DNA from: Intestinibacter sp964449895
GTDB lineage: Bacteria > Bacillota > Clostridia > Peptostreptococcales > Peptostreptococcaceae
DNA: 64,000 bases
Assembly (NCBI GenBank): GCA_964449895.1
Contig: CAYVBY010000001.1
Coordinates: 372,001-436,000, forward strand
Direction: 5' to 3'
Positions 53,015-61,692 of the stretch are shown here, one piece after another (position 1 is the stretch's first letter; the number at the start of each line of letters is the position of its first letter). The notes beneath the pieces were generated by a model that saw only the letters and a list, made by a program, of their open reading frames with translations, was not told the DNA's origin and made no database searches. The position numbers were made by a program, and so were the translations under genes.

Positions 53015-54076
53015 CTATAAATTATTATAAATACATACAAATATAATTATTATAAAAATCACAAATATAACTGTAGCCGCTATTTTAAATACACTCTTTG
53101 GATACTCTCCATATAGTGCTCCAGATTGCCCATTTATTAAAACATTATAAATTTTGTCTTTATAATAAAATGAAGTAGAATAAACAGGCAATAATACATA
53201 TTTATAAGTTTCATCCTTATAATTTAAATTCATATCCAAATTTTTAACTCTATCATATCTCTTAAGTACATCTTGTTCACACAAATTTTCCATTTTATTA
53301 TTTATTATGTTTTTTGCAGTCTGATGAGCAGTATTTAAATCTATAGTATAAATTTCAGAACAATACCCAGACATATAATCTGGAGAAAAAGAATTTATAC
53401 TTTTAGTATTATAAGTCATAGAATCTAATAAATGTGACTGCAATTTATTTGATGCTCTAACTAGTACATCATCAAATGATTCATCTACATAACCTGATGT
53501 ATGATGCCATCTAACTTTTGTTCTTGTTTGAATTTCTCCATCTGAATCCTCATAGGTTTCTTGATATTCTTCTCCTCCCATAGCTCTATAATGTGCATAG
53601 ACCTCTGCATCAAATGTCCAAAACGGTATATATATACCTTGAATTTTACCTGCTTGATATAGATTTTTTAATTCATTTGGAGCAAAATGTCTAGATTTTA
53701 TCCATTTATGGAAAATTTCACCTACCTCTGTTTTATCAACTCTAAAAGGTACTATCCCATCTGGAATTAGTGTATCTAGTTGTTTTTTTACTAATACATA
53801 GTTTGAACCGCAATATGGGCATGTTGTAGCAGTACTTGTAGCATCTACTTCTACAGTAGCACCACATCCTTCACATTCCATACTAGTAGATGTTTTTTCT
53901 TCTGCCTTTATTAAGTTTTTAGCATGTATTGTAAGTTCATGCTCTACTACTTTATTTTCATCATGTTTTATTATCTGTTCATTGCCACAGTTCGGACATT
54001 TTAATGACTGGGATTCAATATCAAATACCATAGTCGATCCACAATTTTGACAAGAATAAGTTTTTACGCTCTCCAT
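53015..54076 (-). CDS. ydjG: YdjG-like membrane protein with two N-terminal zinc ribbons
   Basis: 353 residues. Two zinc ribbons at about 8-40 (YSCQNCGSTM...LKCPNCGNEQ) and 65-95 (MECEGCGATV...TTCPYCGSNY), a long middle domain (FWTFDAEVYAHYRAMGGEEY), and one transmembrane helix near the C-terminus (about 330-350). In Bacillus the homologue belongs to the PspA-associated operon and helps recruit PspA to the membrane. It lies 39 nt after pspA and 18 nt before the SPFH gene. Confidence 0.85.
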   Translation of the reverse strand: MESVKTYSCQNCGSTMVFDIESQSLKCPNCGNEQIIKHDENKVVEHELTIHAKNLIKAEEKTSTSMECEGCGATVEVDATSTATTCPYCGSNYVLVKKQLDTLIPDGIVPFRVDKTEVGEIFHKWIKSRHFAPNELKNLYQAGKIQGIYIPFWTFDAEVYAHYRAMGGEEYQETYEDSDGEIQTRTKVRWHHTSGYVDESFDDVLVRASNKLQSHLLDSMTYNTKSINSFSPDYMSGYCSEIYTIDLNTAHQTAKNIINNKMENLCEQDVLKRYDRVKNLDMNLNYKDETYKYVLLPVYSTSFYYKDKIYNVLINGQSGALYGEYPKSVFKIAATVIFVIFIIIIFVCIYNNL

Positions 54077-54115
54077 AATATTCCCTCTCTTGTTAAATTT
54101 TCAATCTATAAATTT

Positions 54116-54808
54116 TTATTGTAGTCCTAATTTAGCTTTTAATGCTGCTAATTCATCGTCTGCTTGAGATGAAGGATTAGTACCTTCATCATATTTTTTC
54201 ATTAAATCATCTATACTCTCTTCTTTATTAGAATCATTTAATTGAGCCATCGCATTTGCTTCATCTAATTTTTTATTTATCTTAGCTTCCATTTCATTGA
54301 ATTTAGACATGTTACCCTTAGCTCCACTTATGCTTGATCCTATTTTATTTAATTTTTCTTGAGTTTCAGCTATTGCTATTTTTGCTTTTAATTGATCTCT
54401 TCTAGCATTTAATTCACCTATATCTTTAACTATCTTATCATGCATAGTTCTCATATTAGCTGAATTTTCCTTTGCAATATCGTAAGTTTGTTGAAGTGAT
54501 GATAACTTTTGATTTAAGTTAGCTTTATTTTCTAAAAAAGTTCTAGCATCAGCTTCATTTCCTGCTAATAATGCTTTTTCTGCATACATTTGCATTTTAT
54601 TTATAGATACTAAACATTCATCTAATTCTCTTTTTGATCTTTTTTCTTCAGCCATAACAGCCGCTGTCTCAGATTTTACTTTACCTAAATCACTTTCTAA
54701 ATTTCTAAGATATTGATCTATCATTTTCATAGGATCTTCTACCTTATCTAATAATGCATTAACATTTGATGACATTATATCTTTAAATCTACTTAAAATT
54801 CCAGCCAT
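54116..54808 (-). CDS. pspA: PspA/IM30 family protein
   Basis: 230 residues, almost wholly coiled coil (about 20-190). The N-terminus GILSRFKDIMSSNVNALLDK and DPMKMIDQYLRNLESDL are typical of PspA/IM30/LiaH proteins, ESCRT-III relatives that form membrane-protecting rods or rings. First of three genes of an envelope-stress operon. GGAGG precedes the ATG. The gene upstream (DapF-like) ends only 54 nt away, so read-in is possible. Confidence 0.93.
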   Translation of the reverse strand: MAGILSRFKDIMSSNVNALLDKVEDPMKMIDQYLRNLESDLGKVKSETAAVMAEEKRSKRELDECLVSINKMQMYAEKALLAGNEADARTFLENKANLNQKLSSLQQTYDIAKENSANMRTMHDKIVKDIGELNARRDQLKAKIAIAETQEKLNKIGSSISGAKGNMSKFNEMEAKINKKLDEANAMAQLNDSNKEESIDDLMKKYDEGTNPSSQADDELAALKAKLGLQ

Positions 54809-54862
54809 AGCTATTACCTCCTTAGATATATTTTATTAAAATTATAGCACATATATAATTTT

Positions 54863-55654
54863 TTATAATTCTATTTGGATATTTTGACTGAGTTCTACAA
54901 CTCCGCCTATAGTTATATTTTTTATTTGTCCATTTTCCTTATAAATCTCAGCTTCTATAATTCCTCCAGGCTGACTTATATTACTTTTTAAATGTCCATC
55001 TTGTAAGTCGCTACCTAAATAAGTAATTGTAGCTAATGTCCCACTTCCACAACTACTTTCAAAGAATGTAGTATCTGTATCTTTTACATAAACTACAGGT
55101 GTAATATAATTTTTTTGTCTATCAAAAAACATAACACCAAAAGCTTCTACATTATAATTTTCATATACTGCTTTTTTAAATTGTTCAAAGTTTTCTTGCG
55201 TAGGTGAAATGTTCTCTGCAATTATATGATTTATCCCCTCTATTATTACAATTGGAAATTTACCTAAATTTTTTACATCTATTATTTCTATTTTTTGAGG
55301 GATAGGCATTTCAATATTTGAAGTTTTTTTGTCTAAATCTACTTCTGCCTTTAAAATCCTATCACTTCCTGTTATTTCAACAAATACATTCCCATTTGTT
55401 ATATTATTTTCTCTAGCAAAAAATATACCTATACTTCTAGAAGCATTTCCACAAAATTCTCCTCCCATCATTTCAAGCCTAATATCGCCTCCCATAATAG
55501 GATTTTTTACAAAACCAACTTGTTCAGCTTTGTAATTTGTTTTTTCTAAAATGTCTTTAGCAACACTTTTATATAAATTTTTATCTATATCATCTAAAAC
55601 TAGTATTGTTATATTTTTTGCAGGATCTGCTACCACTATATTATATTTATTCAT
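54863..55654 (-). CDS. DapF-like cofactor-independent amino acid racemase/epimerase
   Basis: 263 residues. The two catalytic cysteines of the diaminopimelate-epimerase fold are present: Cys68 in GEFCGNASRSIG and Cys202 in ESSCGSGTLAT. The rest diverges from true DapF: the N-terminus lacks the usual KMHGxGND motif, and no lysine or DAP gene is nearby. CntK histidine racemase belongs to the same fold, so a role as racemase of another amino acid is as likely. GAGGTG precedes the ATG. Confidence 0.75.
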   Translation of the reverse strand: MNKYNIVVADPAKNITILVLDDIDKNLYKSVAKDILEKTNYKAEQVGFVKNPIMGGDIRLEMMGGEFCGNASRSIGIFFARENNITNGNVFVEITGSDRILKAEVDLDKKTSNIEMPIPQKIEIIDVKNLGKFPIVIIEGINHIIAENISPTQENFEQFKKAVYENYNVEAFGVMFFDRQKNYITPVVYVKDTDTTFFESSCGSGTLATITYLGSDLQDGHLKSNISQPGGIIEAEIYKENGQIKNITIGGVVELSQNIQIEL

Positions 55655-55744
55655 AATACACCTCTTTTGTATTAAAATTCCATAAAAAACTTATTAATTA
55701 TTATAGCAAATGTAAAATTATCTCTCAATATTATTGAATTTTCC

Positions 55745-55816
55745 AAAGTGATTTTCTTTAAAAATCTAACTTTTCTGAATATAACATTTAAATGAATATA
55801 ATTTCCTATGTGATAC
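55745..55816 (+). repeat. Partial dispersed repeat (right half)
   Basis: ATTTAAATGAATATAATTTC followed by CTATGTGATAC matches the right end of the element. The left part (AAAGTGATTTTCTTTAAAAA) is degraded. It is upstream of the gene at 55866. Confidence 0.55.
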
Positions 55817-55865
55817 AAAAAATATTATAATATAAATATCTTATATTTTTTATTTGGAGGAAGTT

Positions 55866-56222
55866 ATGGAACTAACAAACGAAGAGCTTAAAAAACATTT
55901 TGAAATAGCAAATTCATGGTTTATTGGTCTTTACATGGAGAGCTTTTTAAAAGATTTTGAAAATTTATCAAGTGAAGATTTTAAAAACAATTTAGCAGAA
56001 GAATTAAAATCAAACGAACCTTTTATGTCAGAATTTACTATCTGCGAAATAAAAGAAAAAATCGAAAGCTTATACAAAATTATTTGTTCAAAAAAAGTTT
56101 TAGAAGCATTAAATATGGTAATTTTATTTGAATCTGACGACGCTCCTAATTGCTATGCATATGAAGAAGCAAAATCGCTTACATACTTAATAAAAAAAGG
56201 AAATGTAAAATTACCTTATTAA
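55866..56222 (+). CDS. Small uncharacterised acidic protein
   Basis: 118 residues from ATG at 55866; a TTG at 55854 overlaps the GGAGG ribosome binding site. Helical, acidic, cytosolic (KDFENLSSEDFKNNLAEELK; EAKSLTYLIKKGN). No family recognised. It shares a terminator with the convergent Nif11-type gene. Confidence 0.7.
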   Translation: MELTNEELKKHFEIANSWFIGLYMESFLKDFENLSSEDFKNNLAEELKSNEPFMSEFTICEIKEKIESLYKIICSKKVLEALNMVILFESDDAPNCYAYEEAKSLTYLIKKGNVKLPY

Positions 56223-56227
56223 CTCAA

Positions 56228-56251
56228 AAAGGAGTGTTTACACACTCCTTT
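56228..56251. terminator. Bidirectional terminator
   Basis: Perfect stem AAAGGAGTGT / ACACTCCTTT with a 4-nt loop; A run on the left and T-rich sequence on the right. Confidence 0.9.
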
Positions 56252-56257
56252 AATTTT

Positions 56258-56527
56258 TTATCTTAAAGCTGCAAAAAAATCCTCGTACCAGTCTCCCCAA
56301 TCATCAATTGGATAAACAGCACCTCCATTACAACTTTTTAGTAAATTTGCTGCATATTCTTCCCCTATTTCAAATAATTCTCCAACAGTCATTTCATAGC
56401 CATATTCTGTAGCAACTTTACAAAATTCAGCCATAGGATCCTTAGCAGATTTTGTTTCTATAAATTTTTGTTTTAACTCAGGGTTATTTCTCGCTTGTTT
56501 TAATATTTGAGCTAATTTTTCGTTCAT
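56258..56527 (-). CDS. Nif11-like leader peptide family RiPP precursor
   Basis: 89 residues. Residues 1-66 match the Nif11-type leader (KLAQILKQARNNPELKQKF; AEFCKVATEYGYEMTVGEL). A double-glycine site (CNGG, 68-69) precedes a short aromatic/acidic core of about 20 residues beginning AVYPIDDWGDWYEDFF. Such precursors are trimmed after GG by peptidase-containing ABC transporters. No lanthionine synthetase, radical SAM or C39 transporter gene is in the window. It lies 20 nt downstream of a GNAT gene in the same operon. GGGAG precedes the ATG. Confidence 0.8.
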   Translation of the reverse strand: MNEKLAQILKQARNNPELKQKFIETKSAKDPMAEFCKVATEYGYEMTVGELFEIGEEYAANLLKSCNGGAVYPIDDWGDWYEDFFAALR

Positions 56528-56547
56528 TAATTATCACTCCCTAAAAT

Positions 56548-57048
56548 TTAAACATCTAATTTTAAATCATAGCAATAGAAAGGATCTTTTTTCTCCATAA
56601 ATTCTATTTGACCTGCAAATCTAAAACCACAAGTTTTAAATAAATTATACATTTTTATATTCATTGAATTAGTATCTGTTTTTAAATACATAATATTTTT
56701 ATCCATCGCCCTATTTTCTGCATATTTTATTAAAAGCTTACCTTTTCCTTTTCTTCTATGTTTTGGATTTACTCCCATTCTATGTATAACTAGAGCTTTT
56801 TCATCACTTATCCAATTAACAGTTTTGTATTCTTCTGGTTCTTCTTCATTTATACAAACAAATCCTAATAATTCACCTTCAAATTCATCAACATATAGAG
56901 TTCCTTCTTCTACATCTTTTTTAAAATTATCATAAGTAGGATAATTTTCATCCCATTGTGTATTATTACTTTCCTTCATTTCAATAATTATTTCTTTTAC
57001 AATGTTCATTATATTATCTACATCATTCAAATTAGCTTTTCTTATCAA
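56548..57048 (-). CDS. GNAT-family N-acetyltransferase
   Basis: 166 residues from TTG at 57048 (GGAGGGG 7 nt upstream); a longer frame from 57105 lacks a ribosome binding site. The acetyl-CoA loop is MGVNPKHRRKGKGKLLI (R-x-x-G-x-G/K), and YNLFKTCGFRFAG is the usual C-terminal motif. The substrate is unknown. It precedes the Nif11-type precursor gene and follows cls by 68 nt. Confidence 0.85.
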   Translation of the reverse strand: MIRKANLNDVDNIMNIVKEIIIEMKESNNTQWDENYPTYDNFKKDVEEGTLYVDEFEGELLGFVCINEEEPEEYKTVNWISDEKALVIHRMGVNPKHRRKGKGKLLIKYAENRAMDKNIMYLKTDTNSMNIKMYNLFKTCGFRFAGQIEFMEKKDPFYCYDLKLDV

Positions 57049-57116
57049 AATATACCCCTCCAGTTTTTTAATATAATATACTAAAATAATAGCACTATTT
57101 TGCATAAGTTTTCAAC

Positions 57117-58646
57117 TTACATAAGAGGTGCAAATAATCTAAGTATTGCTTTAAATAAAATATTTATTCGACTATCTTTAAAAAAGTCTTTTTCTATTTT
57201 ATAACTTTTAGAAATAGTTTCTATTGCATCTTTTTTTATATCTTCAATACACTTTACTTTATATAAAAAAACTCCACATTCGAAATGAAGATATAAACTC
57301 CTATAATCAAAATTTATAGTTCCTACAGTAGCTACTTCATCATCACATACAACTACCTTTGCATGTATAAAACCTGGTGTATATTCATAAATTTCTACAC
57401 CATTATTTATAAGTTGATGATAATATGATCTAGTAAGTTTAAATACTGTTCTTTTGTCAGGAATTCCTGGAGTTACAATTTTTACATCAATTCCTCTTTT
57501 AGATGCAAGACAAAGAGCTGTCATCATTTCATTATCGATTATAAGATATGGTGTAAATATATAAATATATTTCTTAGCATTATTTATAATATTTAAGTAC
57601 ACATTTTCTCCTACAATTTCATTATCTAAAGGAGAATCTCCATAGGGCTGTACATATCCATTATCTAATAAATTTTTATTTAAATGTATGTCAGGCTTAT
57701 AATTACTATAATCCTCATCAGTATATTTAAAAGAATTCCACATATGTAAAAACATATTTGTTAAACTCCACACACCTTCTCCTCTGAGCATAATACCTGT
57801 ATCTTTCCAGTAGCCAAATCTTTCTTTTTTATTTATATATTCATCCGCTAAATTTATACCACCAGTAAATCCAGTATGTCCATCTATTACTGTTATCTTT
57901 CTATGATCTCTATTATTCATAGTAACTGAAATAATAGGAATAAATGGATTAAATCTTAAACATTTTATTCCTCTAAATTCCAATATTTTGTCGTACTTAT
58001 ACGGAAGAAGAGATACACATCCCATATCATCATAAATTAACCTTACATCTAATCCTTCTTTTGCTTTTTCTTCTAGAATTTCTAATATGGTATCCCACAT
58101 TTCACCTTGATCAATTATGAAGTATTCCATAAAAATATAATGTTTGGCAGATTTTAATTCTCTTATTAAGTCTTCAAAATTTTCTTCTCCACTTTTATAA
58201 TAGGTTACTTCTGTATTTTTATATACTGGAAAGTTCATATAATTAGATAAATATTTTACTTGCCCAGCAACTCTAATATCTTGTGATTCAATCTCTTTTA
58301 TAATATTTTTGTCTTGATAAGTTAAATGCTTTTGTCTATCATATTCTTTTTCTAATTTAGCTCTTAATTTTCTAGTGGGTTTTTTATTTCCTAAGAATAA
58401 ATACAAAAGTCCTCCAAATATAGGGAATGATAAAATAGGTATAATCCAAGCTATTTTATAAGCCGGATTTTCTTCTTTATACACAATGAAAAGAACTACA
58501 GCTATGCTAATTATCATACATATAATACTCATCATTTGTGAATACTTTCCGAAATTATATATAAAAACTAGCATATATCCAATTTGTACCAATATCATCA
58601 TGCCAAATATAAAAATTCTATTAAATATTAACTTTAAATATTTCAT
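57117..58646 (-). CDS. cls: Cardiolipin synthase
   Basis: 509 residues from ATG at 58646 (GGGGGGA upstream; an earlier frame start at 58667 is rejected). Two N-terminal membrane helices (about 5-55), a PLDc_N region (IAWIIPILSFPIFGGLLYLF) and two phospholipase-D HKD motifs: HRKITVIDGHTGFTGG and HAKVVVCDDEVATVGT. It makes cardiolipin from two phosphatidylglycerol molecules at the membrane. It may head the transcript with the GNAT and Nif11-type genes. Confidence 0.93.
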   Translation of the reverse strand: MKYLKLIFNRIFIFGMMILVQIGYMLVFIYNFGKYSQMMSIICMIISIAVVLFIVYKEENPAYKIAWIIPILSFPIFGGLLYLFLGNKKPTRKLRAKLEKEYDRQKHLTYQDKNIIKEIESQDIRVAGQVKYLSNYMNFPVYKNTEVTYYKSGEENFEDLIRELKSAKHYIFMEYFIIDQGEMWDTILEILEEKAKEGLDVRLIYDDMGCVSLLPYKYDKILEFRGIKCLRFNPFIPIISVTMNNRDHRKITVIDGHTGFTGGINLADEYINKKERFGYWKDTGIMLRGEGVWSLTNMFLHMWNSFKYTDEDYSNYKPDIHLNKNLLDNGYVQPYGDSPLDNEIVGENVYLNIINNAKKYIYIFTPYLIIDNEMMTALCLASKRGIDVKIVTPGIPDKRTVFKLTRSYYHQLINNGVEIYEYTPGFIHAKVVVCDDEVATVGTINFDYRSLYLHFECGVFLYKVKCIEDIKKDAIETISKSYKIEKDFFKDSRINILFKAILRLFAPLM

Positions 58647-58784
58647 CCATTTCCCCCCTATCCACAAATTATTAAAGCAGTTTTAGATATATTTTTGATT
58701 ATAACTTCTAATTTTTACATAAATATAAACAAATCTTTATTATAAATATATTTTATGTAAATTTATTTTATCTACAATATATGG

Positions 58785-59948
58785 CTAAATTAAATTATCT
58801 TTTTTTAATAAATTATATAGAGTTTGATTGAAATTAAATTCTTTTATTAATTTGTTTACTTCTTCTAAAGATTTTTCTGTCTTTTGTTTTGATATATTAG
58901 CTTTACTAGCTCTTATTAAGATATTTTTTGGTGAGTGAGATATATCAATAAATTCTAGAAGTTGTGTTTTATATCCTACTGCTTCAAGTAAATTACCTCT
59001 AATAGCATCGGTCATAAGTGCTGCTACTCTTTCTTGAATTATTCCGTATTTAGTTAATATTTCAAGATTTTCTGGCTGCATTTGATGGTTTAATTCATGT
59101 TGACAACATGGAACTGAAAAAATCATATTTGCATTCCATTTTATAGCATTATATAAAGCATAATCTGTAGCAGTATCACATGCATGTAAAGTTATAACCA
59201 TATCTACTTTATTGTTGTATTTATATCCATTTATATCTCCAAGCTCAAAATGTAGATTATCGTATCTATACTGTTTTGCTACTTCGTTACATTTTTTTAT
59301 TACATCTTCTTTTAAATCAAGGCCTATCATTTTAACATTTATTTTTTTAATTTCAACAAAATAATAATAAAGTATAAATGTTAAATAAGATTTTCCACAT
59401 CCAAAATCTAATATTGTAAGTTCTTTATAATTATTTTTTTTGATTTCATCATCTATTATCTCTACAAATCTATTTATTTGTTTGTACTTATCGTATTTAG
59501 ATTTTACTACTTTACCTTCTTTAGTAAAAACTCCCAAATCTATTAAAGGCTCTATTATCATACCTTCTTCTAAAATATAATTTTTCTTATTGTTGTGATC
59601 TTTACTCATTAAGTTTGAATTATTAGATTTTTTCTTGCTTAAAAATACTTTACCCTTTTTAGATATTTTTAAATCAAATGTATAATCTTCACTCCATGCT
59701 GATAACTGCTTATAACTTGTACTCATATAATCTATAAGCTTTTCTTTTATTACACATATTTCTATATTTTCATGAAAAACCTGTTTATCTGTATATTTTT
59801 CGATTTGATAATACTCTTTATCTTTATTTTCTTTAATATTGATATTTATCTTATTATATTTTTCATCTTTATTTTTTTTATTACTTATAACAATCTTAAA
59901 AGCTTCACTTTCTACTATTTTATCTATAGCATTTATTAAATCTTGCAT
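58785..59948 (-). CDS. Class I SAM-dependent methyltransferase
   Basis: 387 residues. The SAM motif I is ILDFGCGKSYLTFILYY (about 178-194), with acidic GLDLKED and the motif TLHACDTATDYAL, then SVPCCQHELNHQM, as in the Methyltransf_32-type family. The N-terminal 130 residues are lysine-rich and uncharacterised. The substrate may be RNA but is not known. GGAGG precedes the ATG. Single gene. Confidence 0.82.
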   Translation of the reverse strand: MQDLINAIDKIVESEAFKIVISNKKNKDEKYNKININIKENKDKEYYQIEKYTDKQVFHENIEICVIKEKLIDYMSTSYKQLSAWSEDYTFDLKISKKGKVFLSKKKSNNSNLMSKDHNNKKNYILEEGMIIEPLIDLGVFTKEGKVVKSKYDKYKQINRFVEIIDDEIKKNNYKELTILDFGCGKSYLTFILYYYFVEIKKINVKMIGLDLKEDVIKKCNEVAKQYRYDNLHFELGDINGYKYNNKVDMVITLHACDTATDYALYNAIKWNANMIFSVPCCQHELNHQMQPENLEILTKYGIIQERVAALMTDAIRGNLLEAVGYKTQLLEFIDISHSPKNILIRASKANISKQKTEKSLEEVNKLIKEFNFNQTLYNLLKKDNLI

Positions 59949-60115
59949 ATTTACCTCCTATTATTATCTATGTATTTTTAAATTTTATTTAAATTTTCCT
60001 ACTATATTTACTAAATTACTATTATATCACTTCTTCAAATAATATAACTTCTTTTTAGTAAAAATATAATATTAAATTTAAAGTATTTAATAATTTCAAA
60101 TAAACGTCTTACATA

Positions 60116-60150
60116 TTAAGGTAAATTTAAGGTTCATTTTATATATTATT
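60116..60150 (+). promoter_or_regulatory. Direct-repeat activator site and -10 upstream of the VTC gene
   Basis: TTAAGGT (60116-60122) and TTAAGGT (60127-60133) are spaced with an 11-bp period, the form of OmpR/PhoB-family response regulator boxes (compare the PmrA box YTTAAK-N5-YTTAAK). A -10 candidate (TATATT or TATTAT) lies 8-17 bp further on, with no good -35, as expected for an activated promoter. Confidence 0.55.
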
Positions 60151-60177
60151 ATCATCAATTTAATAGGAGTGAAAAAT

Positions 60178-60927
60178 ATGGCAATAAAATCTTTTAAGCG
60201 TTACGAAAAAAAGTATCTTCTAAGCCAAAATCAATATGACCTATTAATTCCTAAAATACTAAACTATATGGAATTTGATAAGTATTGTAAAGATAATAAA
60301 AATTACAATATTTATAGTATTTACTACGACAATGATAACAACGATGTAATAAGACATTCTATTTCAAAACCGTATTACAAAGAAAAATTGCGTCTTAGAA
60401 GCTATAAAATTACATCAAATCCAGAAGATATTGTATTTTTAGAATTAAAGAAAAAAATAAATAAAATCGTAAACAAAAGAAGAATAGTACTTACATTAAA
60501 AGATGCTATTGATTTTTTAGAAAGAGGAATCCGCCCTCGTACAAATGACTATTTAAATAATCAAGTTTTAGATGAAATAGAATACTATTTAAGTCATAAC
60601 AAAGTTGAGCCTAAAGTCTTTATTGGATATTCTAGAAAAGCTTTTTTCGCCAAAGATAATAAAGATTTTAGATTAACTATTGATTCTAAAATTTTAACAA
60701 GAAGGGAAGACTTATCTCTTGGGGCAGGATATTTTGGAAAAGATATACTAGAAGAAAATCAATATTTAATGGAAGTAAAAATTCTAGGTTCTATTCCTCT
60801 ATGGTTTACACATATATTGACAGAGCTAAAAATATATAACACTCATTTTTCAAAATATGGAACAGAGTTTATGAATTACACAAAAGAAAAACAACTTAAT
60901 AATCAAAGGAGTGAACTATCATGTTAG
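60178..60927 (+). CDS. VTC-domain polyphosphate polymerase-like protein
   Basis: 249 residues from ATG at 60178 with AGGAG 8 nt upstream; the GTG at 60169 overlaps that site. The VTC/CYTH-type tunnel residues are visible: RYEKKYLLS, IYSIYYDND, KLRLRSYK, VFLELKKK, KRRIVLTL and the late metal Glu in YLMEVKILG. VTC4 makes polyphosphate from ATP in yeast; bacterial forms occur in operons with DUF4956 proteins and CotH or Cthe_2159-like proteins. The stop overlaps the next gene by 7 nt. Confidence 0.88.
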   Translation: MAIKSFKRYEKKYLLSQNQYDLLIPKILNYMEFDKYCKDNKNYNIYSIYYDNDNNDVIRHSISKPYYKEKLRLRSYKITSNPEDIVFLELKKKINKIVNKRRIVLTLKDAIDFLERGIRPRTNDYLNNQVLDEIEYYLSHNKVEPKVFIGYSRKAFFAKDNKDFRLTIDSKILTRREDLSLGAGYFGKDILEENQYLMEVKILGSIPLWFTHILTELKIYNTHFSKYGTEFMNYTKEKQLNNQRSELSC

Positions 60928-61610
60928 AAAGTATTATAACAACAACCTCAGGAGAATCCTTTACATTTATAAACGCAATTATTGTCCTTGTTACTGCAAT
61001 TGTATTAGGCTTAATTATAAGCTTATCTTATATGAAAACAAATAACAAAGATAGATTTGGTTCAAATTTTTCAGTCACATTAGTAATGCTACCTGTAATT
61101 ATAGCTATAATCATCTTATTAGTTGGAAACAATGTAGCTAGAGCATTTAGCTTAGCTGGAGCATTTTCAATAATTCGTTTTAGAAGTGCCCCTGGAGATC
61201 CAAAAGATATTTCATATATATTCTTTACATTAGCTGTAGGTCTTGCTTGTGGTATGGGATATATAGGATATTCAATATTATTTACATTTGTACTTTGTGC
61301 AGTAATGTTAATTTTAGAAAAATTTAATTTTGGAACAAATAAAGAAAAAACTATGCAATTAAAAATTGTAGTTCCAGAAGATCTTAATTTTGAAGGTACT
61401 TTTGATAGTATATTAAACGAATATACAAATTCATATAATGTTGAAAAAATTAGAACTAGAGACTTTGGCTCTCTATTTGAAATTACATATTTAATAAAAT
61501 TAAAACAAGGAGTAAATTCAAAAGACTTATTAGATAAACTAAGATGCAAAAATGGAAACTTAAATATAACTCTTACTTCTTCAGTATCAGAACAAAAGCT
61601 TTTTATTTAA
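60921..61610 (+). CDS. DUF4956 membrane protein
   Basis: 229 residues. Four hydrophobic segments (about 12-36, 50-70, 90-112, 114-132), with the conserved AFSIIRFRSAPGDPKDISYI loop between them, and a cytosolic alpha/beta C-terminal domain (about 145-229). Function unknown; family members stand beside VTC-domain genes, as here (7-nt overlap). It probably forms a membrane complex with the VTC protein. Confidence 0.88.
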   Translation: MLESIITTTSGESFTFINAIIVLVTAIVLGLIISLSYMKTNNKDRFGSNFSVTLVMLPVIIAIIILLVGNNVARAFSLAGAFSIIRFRSAPGDPKDISYIFFTLAVGLACGMGYIGYSILFTFVLCAVMLILEKFNFGTNKEKTMQLKIVVPEDLNFEGTFDSILNEYTNSYNVEKIRTRDFGSLFEITYLIKLKQGVNSKDLLDKLRCKNGNLNITLTSSVSEQKLFI

Positions 61611-61616
61611 TCAATT

Positions 61617-61650
61617 CAAAAAAGGTATGATTTTTATCATACCTTTTTAA
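61617..61650. terminator. Bidirectional terminator
   Basis: Stem AAAAAGGTATGAT / ATCATACCTTTTT with a TTTT loop. Confidence 0.9.
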
Positions 61651-61692
61651 TGCTCTAAATTTTTACTTATTCAAAATTTGTTATTTTTTATA

